A stretch of DNA of 64,000 nucleotides from NCBI GenBank assembly GCA_029251375.1, contig JAQXDL010000046.1, positions 1 to 64,000 of the forward strand. The letters run 5' to 3'. The position numbers and the translations under genes were made by a program. Positions 1-8,777 of this stretch are shown piece by piece; the first letter of the stretch is position 1; each line of letters opens with the position of its first letter. The stretch comes from Pseudomonadales bacterium (lineage in GTDB: Bacteria; Pseudomonadota; Gammaproteobacteria; Pseudomonadales; Azotimanducaceae). The notes beneath the pieces are model-generated. The model had not been told where the DNA came from and did not search any database. It saw only the letters and a list, made by a program, of their open reading frames with translations.

Positions 1-324
1 AAGCTGAGATCCAAACTGAATAATTGAGGTCGAGGTCACGGTTAATCCGCAACATCGATCATAAGCTTAACCAACATCACGGTTTTCGTTGTAAGTAAAC
101 TCTGCCGTAGTGGCACGAATCGACCAACAGATTGACCGGCGCTTCAATCTTTACCTTAGTTTTTTGATATTGAGAACTAGTTGCTGGTAAAACGAATTGC
201 GAGTCGAACTAATTGCTGAATGTTTAGAAAGCTCTCTGTGTTGAACGACTTAAATCTTACTTCAGCCGCGAATGTAAATTTTACCCCGACCCATTTATTC
301 CTGAGCGGTTGATGCTTAACGATA
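1..324. other. gene-free leading segment
   Basis: No coding region, RNA or strong repeat could be supported here. Short open frames exist but have no recognisable domain, no convincing ribosome binding site and no family resemblance. It lies downstream of the minus-strand amidase gene, so it would hold that operon's 3' end and terminator, but no clear hairpin was found. Confidence 0.5.
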
Positions 325-1746
325 TTAATAAACTGTTCGTCTTTCGGTCCAGTCAAAACATGCAATGCTTGCAAAGGCTAATGACACTAGATCGCTGTCT
401 CGATCCCAACCACCAATTGCGTGCAATCCAACGGGCAAGTTATTGGTATCTATTCCGCAGGGAATAGATATCGCCGGGTGCCCCGTTAAATTAGCAATGG
501 AAAGGTGTGTCCACCATTTGTTAACACGCTCTTTATTGCCGTTGATCGTGACACGTTGATCGCCGTTGGGATCAGCAAGGGGCGGCGGCGCCGTTAATGT
601 GGGCGTGAGTACAAAATCATATTGACTTAATACCCGCTCCAAACGGTCATAGGTACGTGATCGATCGATGGCATCGGATTGCAATCGGACACCGTCGGAT
701 TTGAACGTTTCTTCATCCAGTAAACTTTGCAGAACAGGTCCCAGAAGCTGTTGTGCTTTAACTGGCATTTGTCGAACCCTGGCAGCAAGATTGCTGGTCA
801 TCATTTGAGTCGCAATACCTGGCTGAAATTCCGTCGGGTCATCCAGTGCGACATCAATATCCAAACCCAAATCACCAAGCGTCGCTAAGCCTTTTTCGAC
901 TATCGCTTGGTATTGCGCATCGGCGATATTGCCTCCCAATGCTGGGATGAAGAGCGCCCGTTTACCTTGCACTGCTCGCGCAGGATCAACGGGCGGGCTC
1001 ATTGTCTTAATCTCTCGGCGCGACCAAGGATCAAGATAATGTGCACCGGACATGATATTGAATAGCGTCACGAGATCTTCAGGGTGTCGACAGTTCATAG
1101 AAATGGAGCTGTTGTTACCAAAATGAAACGGCCAACTTTCGTGCGGTATCGAGCCGATGGTCACCTTCATGCCTAACACGCCACACGCAGCTGCTGGAAT
1201 GCGGGACGAGCCGCCACCATCAGTACTCACACCAAAGGGAACCGTACCGGTCGCAACAGCAACACCGTCGCCTCCGCTGCTACCGCCGCAGGACAACGAG
1301 GGAGTCCAAGGGTTTCTCGTGATACCAGTGAGCACAGAGTCGGTCGTGACTTTGCAGGCAAATTCAGGCGTTGTTGTTTTGCCGAGTAAAATTGCACCCG
1401 CGGCTCGCATTCTCGCTACCGCCACGACATCGCTGTCGGGGGTGTTTTGTTCAAGCGAACGTGACCCGTAGGTCGTTTGCACGCCCTGTGTATCCAACAA
1501 ATCTTTAACGGTAAAAGGTACACCAAAAAATGCTGGCAATGTTTCGGGCGGCGTTTTTTTTAGCTGTTCATCTGCCTGCTTCGCTTGTGCGAGGGCGGCG
1601 TCGTGAGTGATGGTAACAAATGGATTGAGGTGCGCCTGTATTTTATCCGCGTGATTCAGCGCCTGCTCCATCACTTCGACCGCACCGATGTCGCCATTTC
1701 TTATAAGCTTTGCAATTGCAGTGCCCGAGAGCCCCAAAATCTCCAT
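325..1746 (-). CDS. amidase-signature family amidase
   Basis: A 473-residue hydrolase of the amidase signature family, which cleaves amide bonds to acid plus ammonia through a Ser-cisSer-Lys triad. The triad is visible: Lys81 in FTVKD, cis-Ser156 in GGSSGG, and nucleophile Ser180 in a Gly-rich TDGGGS motif, with the family's 24-residue spacing between the serines. Length is normal for the family. It is the second gene of an operon with the CoA transferase; the stop of that gene and this ATG share one base (TAATG), indicating translational coupling. The substrate cannot be read from sequence. A nitrile hydratase, which makes amides, lies 58 kb away, so a shared nitrile-to-acid route is possible but not shown by context. 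Confidence 0.9.
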   Translation of the reverse strand: MEILGLSGTAIAKLIRNGDIGAVEVMEQALNHADKIQAHLNPFVTITHDAALAQAKQADEQLKKTPPETLPAFFGVPFTVKDLLDTQGVQTTYGSRSLEQNTPDSDVVAVARMRAAGAILLGKTTTPEFACKVTTDSVLTGITRNPWTPSLSCGGSSGGDGVAVATGTVPFGVSTDGGGSSRIPAAACGVLGMKVTIGSIPHESWPFHFGNNSSISMNCRHPEDLVTLFNIMSGAHYLDPWSRREIKTMSPPVDPARAVQGKRALFIPALGGNIADAQYQAIVEKGLATLGDLGLDIDVALDDPTEFQPGIATQMMTSNLAARVRQMPVKAQQLLGPVLQSLLDEETFKSDGVRLQSDAIDRSRTYDRLERVLSQYDFVLTPTLTAPPPLADPNGDQRVTINGNKERVNKWWTHLSIANLTGHPAISIPCGIDTNNLPVGLHAIGGWDRDSDLVSLAFASIACFDWTERRTVY

Positions 1747-2927
1747 TACTTGGTCGCAATCACGTGCTGATCAGCCAAACTCGCTATATCACTCTCTGAA
1801 TAACCGAGCTCGGTTAACACTTCATTTGTGTGCTCACCTAACACAGGCACATGTGTTCCCGGCTCAAACGTCACATCGTTAATTCGATATCCTGCTGACG
1901 TGACCTGATGTTCACCATAGGCACTTTTCACTTTGCTTGTAAGCCCTCTCGCTTCGGGCTGACCTGTCTCGAATACTTCAATCAGGTCTTTCACGCCGCC
2001 GGCAACAACACCGCTATCACTGAATATAACGTCCCATTGGGCGACAGTTTTCAGCAGAAGAACCTCTTCTACTTTTGCTTCAATCTGTGGCATTTGATCC
2101 ATTAATTGCGCCGAACTCAGCGAAGCAAAGTCGATCAAATCCATCGCTTTAAGAATGCTGCGCTGATGATTTGCCCTATAACCCGCCAGCATGACATAGC
2201 CGTCTTTAGCTCGATATCGCCCCAACATCGGTCCATCCCGATTAGCACCAGGAGGCACAGCGACACCCGTTGTCGCGGCAATACTGGTGTGGCGATTCAT
2301 CAGCAGCATGGTGACATCCTGCATTGCAATGTCGATGCGTTGCCCCTTGCCCGTTTGCTGGCGAAGTAAAACAGCCGCGAGCACAGCCGATGTCGAGTGC
2401 ATGCCCGTTGCGTAATCAAGCACAGGACCTCCGGTTCTTATCGGACCATCGCCGCGCTCATTGATCGACATAAAACCAGACGTCGCCTGAATTACATCAT
2501 CGAAACCCGGGCGATGCCCCATTGGACCATTTTGGCCAAAGGCGGAAATTGACAGATAAATTAACTTTGCGTTATCAGCTGCAAGAGAATCATAATCAAG
2601 ACCATGATCTTGCATGGTACCGGGGCGATAATTCTCTACGAAGATGTCAGCCTGTTGAGCAAGTTCTCTGACTAACAAAGCACCTCGCTCAGTCGTGATA
2701 TCAATCACGACACTTTGCTTGCCCGCATTTTGAGCTACAAAACCTGTACCAAGGCCCATTGCAATTTGCTCTTCTTCACCACCCCAAGGACGAGTCATAT
2801 CTCCCCTGGGCGACTCAACCTTGATGACTTCAGCACCCAGCAAGGCGAGTTGATATGTGCAATAGGGACCCGCTAAGACGTGAGTCAAGTCCAATACTTT
2901 CAAACCTGATAAAGGCTTGTTGCTCAT
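1746..2927 (-). CDS. family III CoA-transferase (CaiB/BaiF type)
   Basis: A 393-residue cytoplasmic family III CoA transferase, which moves CoA between carboxylic acids through an aspartyl-CoA thioester. The N-terminal block (LKVLDLTHVLAGP), the VIKVE block and the DIFVENYRPG segment are classic for the family, and the expected catalytic Asp171 sits in GGPVLDYATG. The acid substrate is unknown. It is the first gene of a two-gene unit with the downstream amidase. A broken TetR regulator lies directly upstream on the same strand. A second, decayed copy of its central part lies at about 12.37-12.97 kb, at nearly 90% nucleotide identity by eye. Confidence 0.92.
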   Translation of the reverse strand: MSNKPLSGLKVLDLTHVLAGPYCTYQLALLGAEVIKVESPRGDMTRPWGGEEEQIAMGLGTGFVAQNAGKQSVVIDITTERGALLVRELAQQADIFVENYRPGTMQDHGLDYDSLAADNAKLIYLSISAFGQNGPMGHRPGFDDVIQATSGFMSINERGDGPIRTGGPVLDYATGMHSTSAVLAAVLLRQQTGKGQRIDIAMQDVTMLLMNRHTSIAATTGVAVPPGANRDGPMLGRYRAKDGYVMLAGYRANHQRSILKAMDLIDFASLSSAQLMDQMPQIEAKVEEVLLLKTVAQWDVIFSDSGVVAGGVKDLIEVFETGQPEARGLTSKVKSAYGEHQVTSAGYRINDVTFEPGTHVPVLGEHTNEVLTELGYSESDIASLADQHVIATK

Positions 2928-2945
2928 TCATTTACTCCTATTAAT

Positions 2946-3407
2946 TTAGATGAGAACCGATATCGCGCCATTAGAAGGCGAAAGAGAAAAGCTCCACAAG
3001 AGTCGAAATAGAAACACATGAGACGATTTGGTGAAAGCAGGTTGTTGAAGTAAGCACAGCAAAATTGGTCCGCCCACTTTAGGGGACAGGACCAAATTAC
3101 CAGTCGCATGATGGTCAAAGATATTAGCAACGAACATTCTGATCACCTCCTCAAAGCTGTTTGCACTGACGACATCGGAGAACAATGCATCGCCGGTTGT
3201 CTTGTACTCACGCTCTAGTAATGCCTGCAACAAAACCTAGCGACTTGAGAAATAGTTGTAAACCAATGGGCTAGATACAGCCGCAGTTCGTGCCAGAGAC
3301 TCTATGGTAAATGCTTGTAATCCATCGTTGTGGATCATTTGTTTGGCGACATCGAGCAGTTGGTCGATTCTAGCGGACGGTGAGAGACCTGTTCGTTTAA
3401 CGCTCAT
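2946..3407 (-). pseudogene. TetR-family regulator, disrupted
   Basis: Reading from ATG at 3407, the first 56 codons give a typical TetR N-terminal DNA-binding domain, including FTIESLARTAAVSS and VYNYFSSR. An in-frame TAG at 3237-3239 then stops translation, exactly where the second core helix of the family should start. The same frame continues open from 3236 to 2946 with plausible TetR-like residues (LLQALLEREY), then runs through a REP-like palindrome at 3065-3095, where family resemblance is lost. So the gene carries a nonsense codon and probably an insertion or truncation. Position and orientation suggest it once controlled the adjacent CoA-transferase/amidase operon. Suppression of the stop or a sequencing error cannot be excluded. 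Confidence 0.75.
3065..3095. repeat. REP-like palindrome
   Basis: A 31-base inverted repeat with arms TTGGTCC and GGACCAA. The 14-base core AGGGGACAGGACCA recurs in reverse complement at 10548-10561. Short GGGACAG-type palindromes of this kind are typical of REP elements mobilised by RAYT transposases. It sits inside the broken TetR gene. Confidence 0.5.
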
Positions 3408-4113
3408 CAGTATTTCGCTCCTTATTATTGAATCTCACGAATGAACGCAGCCTTGTAGGGTGCGTTAAATAAAAAATTCTCCGCAATTAAGAAAAGAACG
3501 GCAGGCTTGTTTACAGCAAGCCATCAAGATTAGAAATATTCAATATAAAACAGCACACCGCACACCGTGCTAATCGATTTATCCGCGAAGCCGATAGCCA
3601 CACTACGAAACCCAGAGTCAGGATGAAAGATTATGCGAGCGAGTAAGCCAATAACCTTAAGGAAACCTTGGGAGACATGACCAAACACAGGATCCTCTTA
3701 TCTATGGTTGCTTGTCATTGAATTGCGCGCCTCGTTCTTTCGGTTGATGGCTCTCGCGTCCTAAATATAAACTCGATTGCTATTTTTTTGCTAAAAGCAA
3801 TCAAACGTCGATCCGCCAATTCCCAAAGCGCAATGGCGTCATCCTCGCAGATCATAAAATGGCATATGGATCGGTGTGATTACTCTGCCCCAGAAATAAG
3901 AAAGGCATTTCACTGCTGTTATGAACGAGATTTATGGCGGTGAGACTAAGGTCTCTCGCGATAGAATACGCATCAAGTTGATTGATTCGGCCGGGAACTG
4001 ACGCACTTGGCGTTGGGCTTTACAGCCTTTTTGAGAATGTTTAAACTCCAAACCTTGAACGATTCTCATTCGCTATTACATCAACAACGCTAACTGCCAT
4101 GCATAAAGGTTCG
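3408..4113. other. gene-free region upstream of the TonB receptor cassette
   Basis: About 700 bases with no supportable gene on either strand. It lies between the start of the broken TetR gene and the first gene of the TonB receptor/exporter cassette, so it should carry the promoters for both directions. The only signal noted is a weak Fur-like site at 4054-4072. Confidence 0.5.
4054..4072. promoter_or_regulatory. weak Fur-box-like site
   Basis: The core ATTCTCATT matches the Fur consensus core at 8 of 9 positions, but the whole 19-mer matches only about 12 of 19. It lies about 40-60 bases upstream of the small exported protein gene that heads the TonB receptor cassette, a sensible place for iron control. 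The assignment is tentative. Confidence 0.3.
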
Positions 4114-4389
4114 ATGCAAAAACTCGCAATCGTAATGCTTTTCCTTCTGGGACAGGGTGTTACCACCTTGCATGCAGCAAAACATGGCAGCAACTTACAT
4201 TTTCACAATGATCTAGCATGCTTTGTAGCTGTTTCAGAGGATGACTATGACATTCCTGTTCCCGCTTCTGAAAGTCTCTCGTTCTTCGTCACCTGGAAAG
4301 AGCTCCACCCGCTAACTGCGTATCGTTCTCCGATGCTTCCTAACCGCAGCGTTAGACCTCCCAAAACCGGTCCCCCTCTATACATCTAA
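4114..4389 (+). CDS. small exported protein, DUF2946-like tail
   Basis: A predicted protein of about 91 residues. The chosen ATG at 4114 is preceded by AAAGG at good spacing and begins a clean signal peptide (MQKLAIVMLFLLGQG); an ATG at 4099 in the same frame lacks a binding site. The mature part is short and ends in a Pro/Arg-rich tail (RSVRPPKTGPPLY) resembling the C-terminus of DUF2946-type periplasmic proteins, often seen beside metal-related TonB receptors. That likeness is from memory of the family pattern and is weak. It lies 88 bases upstream of the receptor start on the same strand, probably in the same transcript. Function unknown. Confidence 0.6.
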   Translation: MQKLAIVMLFLLGQGVTTLHAAKHGSNLHFHNDLACFVAVSEDDYDIPVPASESLSFFVTWKELHPLTAYRSPMLPNRSVRPPKTGPPLYI

Positions 4390-4477
4390 TTTCTTCGTCT
4401 TTTTGGACCAGCACCTGTTTGGTAATGATCAGTGCTGCCTGCACGTAAATTTTTTGTTTAGATCTTTGGGAATACAC

Positions 4478-6607
4478 ATGAATTACAATTTCGCACGTCT
4501 GCAGCGCAGGCGTTATTTCGCTGTACCATTTTTGACTACCTTTATTGCGTCAACGGTTTCGATAGGTTTAGGAAGCGCTTCAGCGATTGCACAAAGCGCA
4601 GGCGCTGATAGCATTGAGGAAGTCGTCGTCATAGGAACAAAAAAAGCCTATCAAGGCGATTTCACTGTTCTAGAGACACCACAGGCGGATTTGAGGATTG
4701 ATTCTCAAACCCTAAGAAATGCAGGAGCATTCGACCTCGTTCAAGCTTTAGATTTATCAGCGTCGGTCGCGAGACAGAATAACTTTGGTGGCCTATGGAA
4801 CAGTTTTGCTATTCGCGGCTTTGTTGGCGATGAGAACTTGCCGAGCAACTACTTGGTAAATGGATTTAATGCCGGTCGCGGTTTTGGTGGTGCGCGTGAC
4901 CTTTCCGGTATTGAATCAGTTGAAGTGCTAAAGGGACCACGCGCGGCCCTATTTGGTCGTGGAGAACCCGGTGGTACTGTAAATCTTGTAACCAAACGCC
5001 CCACATTTGAAACCGCAAGCGAGATAACACTTTCAGCTGGAAGCTACAGTACCTACAGAGTGGACTTCGATTACACCACCCCTCTTTCTGATGATGTTGC
5101 AATACGAATCGTCGGCGCCTACGAAGACGCTGAGAGTTTTAGAGATGAAATTGAAACCGAAAAACAGCTGCTTAGCCCGTCACTCACCTGGCGAATAAGC
5201 GATCAAAGTCAGTTTTTTTACGAAATGGAATACAGCGATCAGCAAACCCCTTTTGATCGTGGTGTGATTGCAATCAACGATGAAGTCGGTCTCATTCCAG
5301 AAAGCCGCTTCTTGGGAGAGCCTAGTTACGGCCCGATAGACGCTGATGTACTTGGTCACCAATTGGAATTCCAGCATGACTTTAACGACGACTGGAGTGG
5401 GCTTGTCGGATACAATTATCGGGATACTTCACTCGAAGGACTCGCCTCTGAGAATGGATTTGGTGCGCCTGATGTTAACGGTGACTTTGGCCGATTCAGC
5501 AGGCTACGTGACTATGATGCAACTTATCAGGTATTCCGTGCTGAGGTTAACGGTGGCTTCAATACCGGCGAATTTGAACACCGTATCATTATCGGCATCG
5601 ATGTAGACGAATTTGAAAATGATCAGTTTGTTCTGCGTGACAGATCGACTGATCAAAGCATCAACATATTTAATCCAGTGTATGGAAACTATCCTGAAGC
5701 TGGTCTCGCGCTTGCCGGAAACATCGATAGAGTCGAAACCCAAGAAAGTACGGGCATTTACATTCAGGATCAGATTAGCCTTACTCCAAAACTCGATATT
5801 CGCATTGGGGCTCGCTTTGATGACTACGAACAAAAACTGGTAAACCGTCGCGCTAATAGCGTTTCTAAATACTCGGAGAAACAAGTCAGTCCGCAGCTTG
5901 GCATTGTCTACAAGACTTCGGATACATTGTCTTTCTATGCTGCATATGGCGAGAACTTTCGTCCACTTTCCGGTGCAACGGATCAAAATGGTTTAGACCC
6001 CAACTTGTCAAAATCAACGGAGGTCGGAATCAAATTCACAATGAATGATGGTGCGTTGGCTGGAACATTGGCAATCTTCGATGTTGAGCAATCGAACATT
6101 GCGACGTTTGATGCCAACTTCAATCCGACCGCCGTCGGTGCTGCTAGCAGTCAAGGCGTCGAACTTGACCTTACAGGTAACCTCACAGACACCCTCAGTA
6201 TGTGGCTGTCTTACGCTTACGTGGATGCCGAAACCGAAAATGACTACACGGATTTTATTTCTTTCGGCTTCATTCCTGCTGGTTCACCTCTACTCAATGT
6301 TGCCGAACATCAATTGAGTGTCCAAATGGTGCAGAGAACACAACTTGCTGGCAGAGCTCTCGACCTGATTGGTGGGTTGATTTACGTCGACGAAAGAAGC
6401 GGCCAGTTTGGCGACCCATCGTTTGAACTGCCTAGTTACACGACAGTTCGTGTCGCGGCTAACCTCGAAGTTTCGGAGTCCTTGGAAGTTCGACTGGAAG
6501 TAAACAACTTGTTTGACGAGGAGTACTACACTAACTCTTATGCAGATGTTTGGGTCCAGCCTGGAGCGCCGCTTAACTTTCGCGTGTCTGTGAACTTCAA
6601 CTTCTAA
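4478..6607 (+). CDS. TonB-dependent receptor (siderophore type)
   Basis: A 709-residue outer-membrane receptor that would import a metal chelate or similar ligand using TonB energy. It has a signal peptide ending near ASAIAQS, a TonB-box-like EEVVVIG, a plug domain with SVEVLKGPRAALFGRG and PGGTVNLVTKRP, and beta-barrel repeats ending in a terminal Phe (VNFNF) as in outer-membrane porins. The plug motifs match the siderophore receptor subgroup. The in-frame ATG at 4403 is not used because the segment before 4478 does not look like a signal peptide. It is followed after 11 bases by an ABC exporter operon on the same strand, so uptake and export of one compound may be linked. The ligand is unknown. 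Confidence 0.93.
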   Translation: MNYNFARLQRRRYFAVPFLTTFIASTVSIGLGSASAIAQSAGADSIEEVVVIGTKKAYQGDFTVLETPQADLRIDSQTLRNAGAFDLVQALDLSASVARQNNFGGLWNSFAIRGFVGDENLPSNYLVNGFNAGRGFGGARDLSGIESVEVLKGPRAALFGRGEPGGTVNLVTKRPTFETASEITLSAGSYSTYRVDFDYTTPLSDDVAIRIVGAYEDAESFRDEIETEKQLLSPSLTWRISDQSQFFYEMEYSDQQTPFDRGVIAINDEVGLIPESRFLGEPSYGPIDADVLGHQLEFQHDFNDDWSGLVGYNYRDTSLEGLASENGFGAPDVNGDFGRFSRLRDYDATYQVFRAEVNGGFNTGEFEHRIIIGIDVDEFENDQFVLRDRSTDQSINIFNPVYGNYPEAGLALAGNIDRVETQESTGIYIQDQISLTPKLDIRIGARFDDYEQKLVNRRANSVSKYSEKQVSPQLGIVYKTSDTLSFYAAYGENFRPLSGATDQNGLDPNLSKSTEVGIKFTMNDGALAGTLAIFDVEQSNIATFDANFNPTAVGAASSQGVELDLTGNLTDTLSMWLSYAYVDAETENDYTDFISFGFIPAGSPLLNVAEHQLSVQMVQRTQLAGRALDLIGGLIYVDERSGQFGDPSFELPSYTTVRVAANLEVSESLEVRLEVNNLFDEEYYTNSYADVWVQPGAPLNFRVSVNFNF

Positions 6608-6618
6608 GGTGACATTTG

Positions 6619-7344
6619 ATGGGCAACTCAGAAAAGTTGCGAGCGGACCAATTACAAATAATCCGCTCGGGAAAAGAGGTCCTAAGCGGCATCTCCTTTT
6701 GTGTCGACAGTGGCGAAGTGTATGCGCTGCTCGGAGGTAACGGAGCAGGGAAATCCACGACTCTGCTAAGTTTTCTCGGATTTCTGCCACCTTCGGGTGG
6801 CAGTATTTATATAAAAGGTGTGGAGGTGAGGTCCAATATCAAGGCGGCACGCAGAGCAATCGCATATCTGCCTGAGTCCGCATCTCTCTACGAGCATCTC
6901 GACGCATACGAGAACCTTCGATACTTCCTCCAACTTGCTGAGATGCCTTTCGACAAACACCGTATTGAGGCGACACTTGATCGCGTGTTGCTCGCGTCTG
7001 ATTCAAGAACTCAAAGACTACAAAATTATTCCAAGGGGATGCGGCAGAAAGTTGCGATTGCACTAGCCATTCTTCGAGATACGGAAATTCTCCTTCTCGA
7101 TGAACCGACCTCAGGACTAGACCCCAGTGCCATCGATGAATTTCACAATCTTGTTCGCGATTTGGCAGACTCAGGTAAAACCGTCCTTATGGTTACACAT
7201 GATGTTTATGGTGCGTGCCAGGTCGCTGACCGGCTTGGACTCCTGAGAGCTGGCAAATTGGTAGGTGAGTTTACCGCGCCTGCGGGACAGAGAATTGAGA
7301 CAGAAGCAGTTCATCGCGCATTCTCCTCAAGGCACGCAAAATGA
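6619..7344 (+). CDS. ABC-2 type exporter, ATP-binding subunit
   Basis: A 241-residue ABC ATPase. It shows Walker A GGNGAGKST, the signature loop as YSKGMRQK, Walker B ILLLDEPTSGLD and the H-loop VTHD. The variant signature is typical of the CcmA/NatA-like ABC-2 subclass that powers export. The ATG at 6619 is preferred over the TTG just before it, with AAGGTGA upstream as binding site. It lies 11 bases after the TonB receptor gene and overlaps the first permease by ATGA, so all three transporter genes and the receptor form one operon. Confidence 0.92.
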   Translation: MGNSEKLRADQLQIIRSGKEVLSGISFCVDSGEVYALLGGNGAGKSTTLLSFLGFLPPSGGSIYIKGVEVRSNIKAARRAIAYLPESASLYEHLDAYENLRYFLQLAEMPFDKHRIEATLDRVLLASDSRTQRLQNYSKGMRQKVAIALAILRDTEILLLDEPTSGLDPSAIDEFHNLVRDLADSGKTVLMVTHDVYGACQVADRLGLLRAGKLVGEFTAPAGQRIETEAVHRAFSSRHAK

Positions 7345-8777
7345 ACACTGCGTTAATAATCGCCTCTGAAGAGTGGCGTTACTGGTTACGTTCGAGTCTA
7401 GCAATTTCTGTGGTTGCACTTTTTACTATCATTTTGATTGCTGTAAGTTTGTTGACGTCTTTGCGGATAAGTGAAGAAGACACCGAGCGGAGCCACCATC
7501 AGTCGGAAGCGGAACAATCATTTTTGTCTCAGCCTGACCGTCATCCGCATCGCATGGTACATTATGGACACTATATTTTACGCACCTCACCGCCTCTAGC
7601 GCTGTTTGACCCAGGACTTGATTCAGTAACGGGTCAATCGATGTTTCTTGAGGGGCACCGCCAGAATTCTGCAACGTTCTCGTCGTTAGGCGCCAGTGCA
7701 GATCTTGGCGGTTTATCCTGGCTAACTCCCGCAATGATTTACCAGGTTTTCGCTCCGCTGCTGATTGTTTTGTTAGGGCATAGCGCTATCGTTCGTGAGC
7801 GAGAAGCTAAATCACTGGCGCCATTGCTTGCACAGGGCGTAAGCGGATTTCAGATAGTGGCTGGTAAAACAGCGGCGCTTCTATTGTTCGTTCTATTTCT
7901 GCTTATTCCGCTGTTAGTGAGCGCTGCACTTTCCCTTCCTAAAGGAGAAGACATACTGACCGTTGTGTCATTATTAATCGTTTACTTCTTGTACCTGTCG
8001 GTCTGGGTGATTCTAACGTTATCTGTAACCACTATGTTGCAGAAGCGGCCGGCCATAATTGCGGTGCTTGCCGCCTTGTGGCTTACGTTGACTCTTGTGT
8101 TGCCCTCGATCGCTGTTAATGTCGCCTCACGTCTGGCACCGGTATCAGGGAAAATTGAAACTGAACTCGCAATGTTGACAGAGGTGCGAAATGTGAGCGA
8201 CGGTCATAATGTGAACGAGTCTGATCTTGAGCAGCTGCGATCAAGCCTCTTTGAAGAGTACGGGGTCAATCGTGTCGAAGATTTGGACGTAAATATTCGA
8301 GGTATTGTTTCTCAGAGGGCTGAAGAAAAACTCACAGAATCGATGAATATTTTTGCTGACAGGCGCATGGAGGGAGAGGTGCGGCAGGCAAAGGTAGTAA
8401 TGAAGCACGGATGGGCCAGCCCTATGTTGGCTATCGCTTTCGCCTCTCGCGCTCTCTCAGCAACAGATCTTGAGCATTACCATCACTTTCTTAGGCAAGC
8501 TGAAACACTAAGATACGACTTCGTGCAAGGTTTGAATGAAGTACATAGCGAGCAGCTTTCTTACGCAGATGATATTAATCGCAACTTGAGTGAAGCCTCT
8601 TACAATCGAACCCGCATTGATGCCGAAAACTGGGGTTTACTTGACGAATTTCGTTTTGAAACGACGACCTCGACCAAGCGACTGAAGAGTGCAGGCCTGC
8701 CCATCATGATGCTGATCACGTGGATGATTGGACTCTTCGCTATATTGGTCTGGGCAAGCACGAGGTTGAAGCCATGA
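7341..8777 (+). CDS. ABC-2 permease, DUF3526-like (first)
   Basis: A 478-residue inner-membrane protein. One membrane segment near residues 17-42 is followed by a long periplasmic loop that contains HYGHYILRTSPPLALFDPG and GQSMFLEGHRQN, the pattern of DUF3526 ABC permeases. About four hydrophobic segments follow (residues 130-265), then a soluble helical stretch and a last membrane segment at the C-terminus. It overlaps the ATPase gene and the second permease gene by four bases each (ATGA), indicating tight translational coupling and an ATPase plus two-permease complex. The substrate is unknown. Confidence 0.85.
   Translation: MNTALIIASEEWRYWLRSSLAISVVALFTIILIAVSLLTSLRISEEDTERSHHQSEAEQSFLSQPDRHPHRMVHYGHYILRTSPPLALFDPGLDSVTGQSMFLEGHRQNSATFSSLGASADLGGLSWLTPAMIYQVFAPLLIVLLGHSAIVREREAKSLAPLLAQGVSGFQIVAGKTAALLLFVLFLLIPLLVSAALSLPKGEDILTVVSLLIVYFLYLSVWVILTLSVTTMLQKRPAIIAVLAALWLTLTLVLPSIAVNVASRLAPVSGKIETELAMLTEVRNVSDGHNVNESDLEQLRSSLFEEYGVNRVEDLDVNIRGIVSQRAEEKLTESMNIFADRRMEGEVRQAKVVMKHGWASPMLAIAFASRALSATDLEHYHHFLRQAETLRYDFVQGLNEVHSEQLSYADDINRNLSEASYNRTRIDAENWGLLDEFRFETTTSTKRLKSAGLPIMMLITWMIGLFAILVWASTRLKP

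Noticed and set aside
325-1746. Amidase as partner of the nitrile hydratase
   Set aside because: They are 58 kb apart in different operons; a shared pathway is possible but sequence gives no support.
5504-5986. Antisense frame inside the TonB receptor
   Set aside because: Shadow of the receptor gene's codon pattern, with no family resemblance.
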